Shown in pieces: positions 58,114 through 64,000 of a stretch of DNA of 64,000 nucleotides. Location of the stretch: positions 1-64,000 of the forward strand of contig NZ_JAKREU010000012.1 of NCBI RefSeq assembly GCF_022664435.1, in the 5' to 3' direction. Made by a program: the position numbers and the translations under genes. Position 1 is the first letter of the stretch, and every line of letters begins with the position of its first letter. This DNA is from Sphingomonas panni. Lineage in GTDB: Bacteria; Pseudomonadota; Alphaproteobacteria; Sphingomonadales; Sphingomonadaceae. The notes under the pieces were generated by a model, which was not told the origin of the DNA, did not search any database, and saw nothing but the letters and a program-made list of their open reading frames with translations.

Positions 58114-61100
58114 ATGATCGCCCGCATCGTCACATGGGCGGTCGAGAAGCGCTGGCTTGTCCTGCTGCTCACCGTCATCGTCGCCGCCATCGGCGCGTTT
58201 TCCCTCTACCGGCTGCCGATCGACGCGGTGCCGGACATCACCAATAATCAGGTCCAGATTAACGTCCGCGCACCCGCGCTCTCGCCCGAGCTGGTCGAGA
58301 AGCAGGTGTCGTTCCCGATCGAAACCGCGCTCGCCGGCACTCCAGGCCTTGAATATACGCGCTCGCTGAGCCGCAACGGCTTCGCGCAGATCACCGCGGT
58401 CTTTTCGGACGCCACGGACATCTATTTCGCCCGTCAGCAGGTGGGTGAACGTCTGCAGGGCGTGCAGGAGAACCTGCCCGATGGCGTAAACCCCGAAATG
58501 GGTCCGATCGCGACCGGCTTGGGCGAGGTGTATATGTACACCGTTCGGCTCGAGCATCGCGCAGACGACAAGCACAAGCCCGGTGAACCGGGCCAACAGC
58601 CCGATGGCAGTTATATCACGCCAGAGGGCGAGCGACTGACGACCGAAGAGGACAAGGCGACCTACCTGCGCACTGCGCAGGACTGGATCGTCACGCCGCT
58701 TCTCAAGAACACTCCGGGCCTCGCCGGCGTCGACTCGATTGGCGGTTACGCCAAGCAGTTCCTCGTCGTGCCCGATGTGCAGAAGCTGGCCTCGCTCGGC
58801 ATCACGCTGACCGACCTGGGCAATGCGCTGGAGCGCAACAACACCAGCGTCGGCGGCGGCTTCGTCAATCGCAATGGCGAAGGTCTGGCTGTCCGCTCGG
58901 ATGCGCTGGTGCGCAATGCCGGCGAGTTGGCCAGGACCGTGATCGCGACACGTAACGGCGTGCCGATCACGGTCGAACAAGTCGCGACCGTGAAGACGGG
59001 TCAGGCGATCCGCATGGGTTCGGCCTCGGAGAATGGCACGGAAGTCGTCGTCGGCACCGCGATCATGCGGATCGGCGAGAACAGCCGCGTCGTGTCGACC
59101 GCGGTCGCGGAGAAGCTTAAGACGATCAACGCGTCGCTGCCCCCTGACGTCGTAATCCAGCCGGTGCTCAACCGCACCGAACTGGTCAACTCGACGATCA
59201 AAACGGTTGCCAAGAACCTGTCGGAAGGCGCGGTACTGGTCATCGTCGTGCTCTTCCTGCTGCTCGGCAACTTCCGTGCGGCCCTGATCGCGGCGTTGGT
59301 CATCCCGATCACCATGATGCTGACAGGCTTTGGTATGCTGCGCGCTGGGGTCTCGGCCAATCTGATGAGCCTTGGGGCTTTGGACTTCGGTCTGATCGTC
59401 GACGGCGCCGTCATCATTGTCGAAAACGCGCTGCGCCGGCTTGCCGAGCAACAGCATCATGAAGGCCGATTGCTCAGCGTCAAGGAACGGCTCGCGACCG
59501 TGGCAGCCGCTGCGCGTGAGATGATCCGTCCCTCGGTGTACGGGCAGGCGATCATCATTCTTGTCTATGTGCCGCTGCTCACATTGACAGGCGTGGAGGG
59601 CAAGACGTTCGTGCCGATGGCGCTCACCGTCATCATCGCGCTCGCCTTCGCCTTCATCCTCTCTCTCACCTTCGTGCCGGCGATGATCGCGATCTGGCTA
59701 TCGAAGAAGGTTGAGGAGAAGGACGGCCGCATCATCACGTGGCTGAAGAAGCGCTACGAACCTGGTCTTGATCGGGCCATGAAGCGTCCGACCGTGACGA
59801 TCGGGGCGGGTGTCGCGAGCCTTGTGGTGGCGGCGCTGGCCTTCACCACGCTCGGCTCGGTGTTCCTGCCGCAGCTCGATGAAGGCGATTTGCTAATCCA
59901 GTCGCTCCGTATTCCGGCGACGTCGGTCCAGCAGAGCCAGGCGATGCAGGTGCCGATCGAGCGAATGATGTCGAAGCAGCCGGAGGTGCAGTTCGTCTAT
60001 TCCAAGACGGGCACCGCCGAGCTGGCGGCCGACCCGATGCCGCCGAACGCAACCGACATGTTCGTTATCCTGAAGCCGCGCAAGGATTGGCCGGATCCTG
60101 AGCTTCCCAAGGAGGAGCTGGTCAGCCGGATCGAGGGTAAGCTCGCGAAGATCCCGGGCAATGCCTACGAGATCACCCAGCCCATCCAGATGCGCTTCAA
60201 CGAGCTGATCGCCGGCGTGCGCGGTGACATCGCGGTGAAGGTGTTCGGGGACGACTTCAACCAGATGAACCGGACGGCCGAGCAAATCGCTGCGACGCTG
60301 CGTAAGACGCAGGGTGCCGCGGACGTGAAAGTCGAGCAAACGACAGGTCTTCCCATGCTCGACATTCGCGTCAATCGTGACGCGATGGCGCGCTTGGGCG
60401 TTACGGCGCAAGACGTGCAGGACACCGTGACTGCCACGATCGGCGGGCGAACCTCGGGCCAGATCTTCGAGGGCGATCGTCGCTTCCCGGTGGTGATCCG
60501 CCTGTCTGAGGCGCAGCGCGCCGACATCGGCCTGCTCCAGCAGGTGCAGGTGCCGGTCGCAGGCGGCGGCTATGTGCCGCTGTCCAGCGTCGCCGAGATC
60601 AAGGTGGTCGACGGTCCCAACCAGATCAGCCGCGAGAATGGCAAACGGCGCGTGGTGGTGCAAGCCAACGTGCGTGGCCGCGACGTCGGATCGGTGGTTG
60701 CGGATGCGCAGGCAGCGATCGCCAGCCAGGTTCGGCTGCCTGCCGGTACCTATCTCGAATGGGGCGGCCAATTCGAAAACCTGCAATCGGCAAGCGAGCG
60801 GCTGAAGCTGGTTATTCCGGCCTGCTTCATCCTGATCCTGTTGCTGCTCTATGGCGCATTGGGATCGGTCCGCGATGCCGCGATCGTCTTCACCGGCGTG
60901 CCCTTCGCGCTGGTGGGCGGTGTCCTGCTGCTCTTCTTGCGAGGCATGGACTTTTCGATTTCGGCGGCGGTGGGCTTCATCGCCCTGTCGGGCATCGCGG
61001 TCCTCAACGGCCTCGTGATGGTCAGCTCGATCCAGGATCTGATCCGGTCGGGGCTATCGCGCGAAGAGGCGGCCCATGTCGGCGCAATGCAGCGACTGCG

Positions 61101-61359
61101 GCCCGTGGTCATGACCGCGCTCGTCGCCAGCCTCGGCTTCGTGCCGATGGCGCTTGGCGAGGGCGCGGGTGCGGAGGTGCAGAAGCCCTTGGCGACAGTT
61201 GTCATCGGCGGCTTGATCTCGGCGACGCTGCTGACGCTGTTCGTGCTGCCGACCCTCTATGCCCGCTTCGGTCAGAAGGTGATCGAGAAATCCGAGCACT
61301 ACAATGAGGAGCATGAAGGGGACGACCACGGTCAGACCTTCGTGAACAACTTGGCCTGA
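58114..61359 (+). CDS. czcA: CzcA-type heavy-metal RND efflux pump
   Basis: The 1081-residue inner-membrane pump has 12 helices and two large periplasmic loops. ITNNQVQINVRAPALSPELV near residue 45 and DFGLIVDGAVIIVENALRRL near 415, with the two Asp of the proton relay, mark the heavy-metal-exporting subgroup. FSISAAVGFIALSGIAVLNG and LSREEAAHVGAMQRLRPVVM belong to the second half. It exports divalent cations such as Co, Zn, Cd or Ni using the proton gradient; which ones cannot be told here. It ends the czcCBA operon before a strong hairpin. Confidence 0.95.
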   Translation: MIARIVTWAVEKRWLVLLLTVIVAAIGAFSLYRLPIDAVPDITNNQVQINVRAPALSPELVEKQVSFPIETALAGTPGLEYTRSLSRNGFAQITAVFSDATDIYFARQQVGERLQGVQENLPDGVNPEMGPIATGLGEVYMYTVRLEHRADDKHKPGEPGQQPDGSYITPEGERLTTEEDKATYLRTAQDWIVTPLLKNTPGLAGVDSIGGYAKQFLVVPDVQKLASLGITLTDLGNALERNNTSVGGGFVNRNGEGLAVRSDALVRNAGELARTVIATRNGVPITVEQVATVKTGQAIRMGSASENGTEVVVGTAIMRIGENSRVVSTAVAEKLKTINASLPPDVVIQPVLNRTELVNSTIKTVAKNLSEGAVLVIVVLFLLLGNFRAALIAALVIPITMMLTGFGMLRAGVSANLMSLGALDFGLIVDGAVIIVENALRRLAEQQHHEGRLLSVKERLATVAAAAREMIRPSVYGQAIIILVYVPLLTLTGVEGKTFVPMALTVIIALAFAFILSLTFVPAMIAIWLSKKVEEKDGRIITWLKKRYEPGLDRAMKRPTVTIGAGVASLVVAALAFTTLGSVFLPQLDEGDLLIQSLRIPATSVQQSQAMQVPIERMMSKQPEVQFVYSKTGTAELAADPMPPNATDMFVILKPRKDWPDPELPKEELVSRIEGKLAKIPGNAYEITQPIQMRFNELIAGVRGDIAVKVFGDDFNQMNRTAEQIAATLRKTQGAADVKVEQTTGLPMLDIRVNRDAMARLGVTAQDVQDTVTATIGGRTSGQIFEGDRRFPVVIRLSEAQRADIGLLQQVQVPVAGGGYVPLSSVAEIKVVDGPNQISRENGKRRVVVQANVRGRDVGSVVADAQAAIASQVRLPAGTYLEWGGQFENLQSASERLKLVIPACFILILLLLYGALGSVRDAAIVFTGVPFALVGGVLLLFLRGMDFSISAAVGFIALSGIAVLNGLVMVSSIQDLIRSGLSREEAAHVGAMQRLRPVVMTALVASLGFVPMALGEGAGAEVQKPLATVVIGGLISATLLTLFVLPTLYARFGQKVIEKSEHYNEEHEGDDHGQTFVNNLA

Positions 61360-61364
61360 TGGGT

Positions 61365-61395
61365 GAGCGGGGGCGATCCGCGATCGCCCCCGCTC
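61365..61395 (+). terminator. 14-bp hairpin after czcA
   Basis: GAGCGGGGGCGATC (61365-61378) and GATCGCCCCCGCTC (61382-61395) pair perfectly with a CGC loop, 5 nt after the czcA stop. No U-run, and the next gene begins 20 nt later, so it may partly terminate or stabilise the upstream mRNA. Confidence 0.65.
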
Positions 61396-61414
61396 ATCTC
61401 TGGGAGATGAGGAT

Positions 61415-61903
61415 ATGCCTCGCACCATAACCAGCTCAATGCTTCACGGCGGGCCACTGCGGATCTGGTCGGCACTCACCGACCCGGATCATCGCCGAGC
61501 TTGGAGCCCGCTGGTACTCCTCGATAACCCGGGTCAGCTCGGCGACACGAGAGGAACCTTTGCGATCCAGGGCATCAACCGGCCGATTCGGACGCCGGCA
61601 CGGATCGATCAATTCGATAAGCCGCGAGCCTTCGCTTGGTCCTGCGGCATCCCTTATCTGTTCACGCTCGAAGAGCGGTACGAGCTGGCAGGGGACGATG
61701 GTGGCACCAGGCTAACACATAGCTGCACGCTGCGCGGGGCGCTGTCTCTGCCGTTCGCGGCGATGATGTTGCGTCGCCTGCGGTCCCTGATGATCGAGGC
61801 TGACGATCGCCTCGCAACCTATCTGCGCTGGCGGGTGGGTCAGCCTGCCCTTGGGATCAATCGTCAGCGCGTCCCCTCCCGCTACAGGAGGAAGGCGCGA
61901 TGA
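61415..61903 (+). CDS. SRPBCC-domain protein
   Basis: The 162-residue protein has the START/SRPBCC lipid-pocket pattern: SSMLHGGPLRIWSALTDPDH, RRAWSPLVLLDNPGQLGDTR, FAWSCGIPYLFTLEERYELA and GTRLTHSCTLRGALSLPFAA. Such polyketide-cyclase-like proteins bind hydrophobic ligands; its ligand is unknown. GGGAG precedes ATG 61415 and the stop overlaps the next ATG. The 20-residue basic tail (PALGINRQRVPSRYRRKAR) is unusual. Confidence 0.82.
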   Translation: MPRTITSSMLHGGPLRIWSALTDPDHRRAWSPLVLLDNPGQLGDTRGTFAIQGINRPIRTPARIDQFDKPRAFAWSCGIPYLFTLEERYELAGDDGGTRLTHSCTLRGALSLPFAAMMLRRLRSLMIEADDRLATYLRWRVGQPALGINRQRVPSRYRRKAR

Positions 61904-62274
61904 TGCCGTCGAAGCGGGTACTGCCCGCCCTCATCCTCGTTGTCGGGCTGGCGGCTTGCACGGAAGGCAAGCCGCCAGCCCCGCCAACGGAGCAGCAAAT
62001 CCATTCGTCCGACAGCGCCGTGGCGACCGGGGAAATGGGGCGCCATCCCTATCGCTGTTCCGACGGGGAACCGCTGTTCGTCGACTACAAGGACAACGGC
62101 CTGCAGATCGATTTGCGGCGCTCCAGCAGCGCCGTGCCCATAACGCTGACCGCGCCAGCGCAGGGCCTCCAATATGTCGGCGAGACAGCCACCGCGACCT
62201 TCAAGGGGTCGCAGCTCACCGTCGTGGAAGGCGAGGGCCGCACCCGAATCTGCGAACGGGAGGGCACCCGATGA
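61900..62274 (+). CDS. MliC-like lipoprotein
   Basis: The 124-residue product has a lipoprotein signal ending LAAC (residue 20). The mature domain, HPYRCSDGEPLFVDYKDNGL, QIDLRRSSSAVPITLTAPAQ, GLQYVGETATATFKGSQLTV and TRICERE, follows the MliC pattern (Y.CSDG, small beta-barrel, closing Cys). MliC proteins inhibit c-type lysozyme at the envelope. GGAGG precedes the ATG. A second protein of the same pattern is encoded at 63586. Confidence 0.72.
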   Translation: MMPSKRVLPALILVVGLAACTEGKPPAPPTEQQIHSSDSAVATGEMGRHPYRCSDGEPLFVDYKDNGLQIDLRRSSSAVPITLTAPAQGLQYVGETATATFKGSQLTVVEGEGRTRICEREGTR

Positions 62275-62319
62275 ACCGTCCTGTCTTCCGACATGTCGCA
62301 CTGCAACGGGAGAGAAACG

Positions 62320-62661
62320 ATGTCTGACACGTCGATCTCGAATGTGATGGCCATTCGCGCCGAAGTGATCGCGCGAAGCCGCGCTTTGCGTGAGGCGCAG
62401 CCGACGGCACCACCCGGCGTGACGCCGACCGCTCCGGTGTCGAACTTCGCCGACACCCTCAATGCCGTGGTCGCGAAGGTCAACGAGACCCAGGAGCAAG
62501 AGGATGTCGTCACCGAAGCATATGAGCGTGGCGAAACCACCGACATCGCAACCGTCGCGCTCATCCAGAGCCGTGCATCCATTACTTTCGAGGCGACCCT
62601 GCAAGTCCGGAACAAGCTGCTGTCCGCTTATCGGGACATCATGAACATGCCGATCGGATGA
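62320..62661 (+). CDS. FliE-like protein outside any flagellar cluster
   Basis: From ATG 62320 (GGGAGAG upstream) 113 residues are encoded. NFADTLNAVVAKVNETQEQE, YERGETTDIATVALIQSRAS and ITFEATLQVRNKLLSAYRDI then MNMPIG match the conserved half of FliE, the basal-body rod-to-MS-ring adaptor (G...D...V.iA...A...F...l.vRNK...AY.eIm.M.v). No other flagellar gene is within the window. It may be a remnant of a flagellar locus moved with the metal genes, or a fold used for another purpose. Confidence 0.75.
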   Translation: MSDTSISNVMAIRAEVIARSRALREAQPTAPPGVTPTAPVSNFADTLNAVVAKVNETQEQEDVVTEAYERGETTDIATVALIQSRASITFEATLQVRNKLLSAYRDIMNMPIG

Positions 62662-62692
62662 CGATCGCTACGAGATTTAGGGCGTAATTGAT

Positions 62693-63580
62693 ATGATAGT
62701 CGGCGCGAGGCCTCGTTCTAAGCAGATCATTATCGAGGTTTGGAAGCCTCTCACGATCCTGTTCGTGTGGGACGTGGCGGTGACGGCATTCCACATGATG
62801 ACCCCGATCAAGGAACCGCCTTTGCCGACGGCGCTGTTTGGCACTGCCATCGCGCTCTTCATGGGGTTTCGGACCAACGCTGCTTATGCTCGCTGGTGGG
62901 AAGCGCGAACCCTTTGGGGCGCGCTCATCAATGCGTCGCGCAGCCTGGCTAGGATCACACGCAGCCTGACCAAGGGAGAACCCGAGGGCAGCGAGATGCG
63001 GCACAACATCATCCTGCGGCAGATCGCCTTCGCGCACTCGATGCGCTGCCAGCTTCGCCGACAGTCGCCCTATGAAGAGATTGGCCGGATCGCTGGAACG
63101 GACGTCGCCGATATGGCGGTCGCTCGCCTGAACCCTGCGAACGCACTCTTGGAGGACATATCGGGCATCTACGCCGACGCGCTCGCGGAAGGTCGGATCA
63201 CCGAAATCCAGCAGGCGACTGTAGAGCGCGTCCTGATCGACATCGCCAATGCGCAGGGCGGCATGGAGCGGATCAAGAACACGCCGCTGCCCAATGGCTT
63301 TCGGTTCTTTCCGAACCTCTTCACGCGCGTGTTCTGCGTGCTGCTCCCGATTGCGCTGGTCGAATCCCTGGGGCTCGCCACGCCGATCGGATCGACGCTG
63401 ATCGGACTCGTCTTCCTTGCGGTGCTGAGCATCGGCGAGGATCTGACTGATCCGTTCGCCAATAGCGTCCACGATGTCCCGCTCACGGCCATGTGCCGCA
63501 CGATCGAGATCGACCTTCTTCAGACGGCTGGACTGCCAGCCCCTGAGCCGGTGACGCCCGATCACGGCGTGCTGTGGTGA
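62693..63580 (+). CDS. Bestrophin-family membrane protein
   Basis: The 295-residue protein has the bacterial bestrophin (UPF0187) pattern: VWKPLTILFVWDVAVTAFHM, ALFGTAIALFMGFRTNAAYA then RWWEARTLWGALINASRSLA, and late NLFTRVFCVLLPIALVESLG, EDLTDPFANSVHDVPLTAMC with the conserved Asp-Pro-Phe. Bacterial homologues form pentameric ion channels. It is followed by a second MliC-like lipoprotein gene whose start may overlap its stop. Confidence 0.93.
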   Translation: MIVGARPRSKQIIIEVWKPLTILFVWDVAVTAFHMMTPIKEPPLPTALFGTAIALFMGFRTNAAYARWWEARTLWGALINASRSLARITRSLTKGEPEGSEMRHNIILRQIAFAHSMRCQLRRQSPYEEIGRIAGTDVADMAVARLNPANALLEDISGIYADALAEGRITEIQQATVERVLIDIANAQGGMERIKNTPLPNGFRFFPNLFTRVFCVLLPIALVESLGLATPIGSTLIGLVFLAVLSIGEDLTDPFANSVHDVPLTAMCRTIEIDLLQTAGLPAPEPVTPDHGVLW

Positions 63581-63585
63581 GGGCG

Positions 63586-63969
63586 ATGCACGCCGTGCGG
63601 CACCTGCCTGGCCTGACAGCCGCGCGCATCGGCGCCGTTCTGTTCGCGGGTATGGTCGTAGGGGCGTGCAATCCCGCGCCGAGCGGACCGACTGAGCCGG
63701 CGCATGAAAAGCATCTGACGCCCCGATTGATTGCGCAACGCATCATGTATTGCGACGACGGATCGCGCGCCGATGTCGACTTCATCGACGACGGCCTGAA
63801 AATGGCTGTCACCTGGCTGCCCAGGGGCAGAACTGAGATCCTGCGCGCGCAACGTACTGGCGAGGAATTTCGCGGCGACCGGTCGCGGGCAGTCGTGGCC
63901 GGCGGGTCGATCGCCTTCACGCAGCGCGGGAAGATCCGCGTCTGTCATCGAACCCCGGAGGAATCATAG
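63586..63969 (+). CDS. Second MliC-like lipoprotein
   Basis: From ATG 63586 (GTG 63574 or 63577 are in frame) the product of about 127 residues has a signal peptide with lipobox VVGAC and a small beta domain: RIMYCDDGSRADVDFIDDGL, KMAVTWLPRGRTEILRAQRT, GSIAFTQRGKIRVCHR. Cys positions and strands parallel the protein at 61900. Lysozyme inhibition is possible but unproven. Confidence 0.65.
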   Translation: MHAVRHLPGLTAARIGAVLFAGMVVGACNPAPSGPTEPAHEKHLTPRLIAQRIMYCDDGSRADVDFIDDGLKMAVTWLPRGRTEILRAQRTGEEFRGDRSRAVVAGGSIAFTQRGKIRVCHRTPEES

Positions 63970-63972
63970 GAT

Positions 63973-64000
63973 ATGCAGGCATTGCTGTACACGCTTGCGC
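63973..64000 (+). CDS. Possible start of the next gene, cut by the window end
   Basis: ATG 63973, 4 nt after the previous stop, opens MQALLYTLA and runs to the window edge. TAGGAT upstream could be a ribosome site. Only nine codons are visible, so no product is proposed. Confidence 0.35.

Noticed and set aside
57103..59460. A 785-codon minus-strand frame opposite czcB/czcA
   Set aside because: Antisense of two conserved efflux genes; no protein features.
1..64000. tRNA or rRNA genes
   Set aside because: No cloverleaf with a CCA-type end or rRNA signature was noticed by eye; a covariance-model scan would be decisive.

Overview
The window looks like one large mosaic plasmid segment from a high-GC alphaproteobacterium, most likely a sphingomonad (inferred from protein style, not from a search). 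The plasmid reading rests on a replication/partition core at 30.5-32.8 kb: a ParA ATPase, a small ribbon-helix-helix partner, a RepA-type initiator and five 16-bp iterons beside an AT-rich stretch. A MobF (TrwC/TraI-like) relaxase with a membrane accessory protein follows at 35.6-39.8 kb. No coupling protein or type IV secretion genes are present, so the segment appears mobilisable rather than self-transmissible.

Layout. 0-9.4 kb: Met-rich copper-type periplasmic protein, decayed IS3 element, HU protein, small lipoprotein, SWIM/SNF2 helicase, VapBC-type toxin-antitoxin, resolvase with an overlapping HNH-like gene. 9.4-30 kb: stress and envelope genes (transglutaminase pseudogene, large catalase, AI-2E/YihY/DUF2254 membrane operon, cation/proton antiporter, DUF2383, DUF937, DUF4142 and DUF3597 proteins) cut up by insertion sequences: three IS5/IS427-type copies with TA duplications, one IS407-type IS3, two IS110-family elements and an IS6-like remnant. 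One IS110 element sits inside the third IS5 copy together with a membrane-protein gene. 30-40 kb: backbone, two XRE regulators with clear dyad operators, relaxase, orphan Phd-type antitoxin.

40.2-49.3 kb is a defence island. It holds a Thoeris system (SIR2-SLOG ThsA plus two different TIR proteins), then a restriction-modification cluster: Vsr, a PD-(D/E)XK-like endonuclease, a C5-cytosine methyltransferase, a ribbon-helix-helix controller with a tandem palindromic operator, a GIY-YIG nuclease, a Z1-domain ATPase and a second small PD-(D/E)XK-like protein.

49.3-53.1 kb holds a resolvase gene and, immediately upstream of it, a Tn552/Tn5053-like transposon (tniA, tniB, resolvase, 47-bp terminal inverted repeats), placed where res-site-hunting transposons insert. 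53.2-64 kb is a metal-resistance region: merR/merT with a mer-type dyad, Cys-rich small secreted proteins, a CzcCBA-type RND efflux operon, then a SRPBCC protein, two MliC-like lipoproteins, an isolated FliE-like protein and a bestrophin.

Working together: the backbone maintains and mobilises the replicon, the island protects against phage, the cargo handles mercury, divalent metals, copper and oxidative or osmotic stress, and the insertion sequences explain most broken genes. No tRNA, rRNA or CRISPR array was seen.
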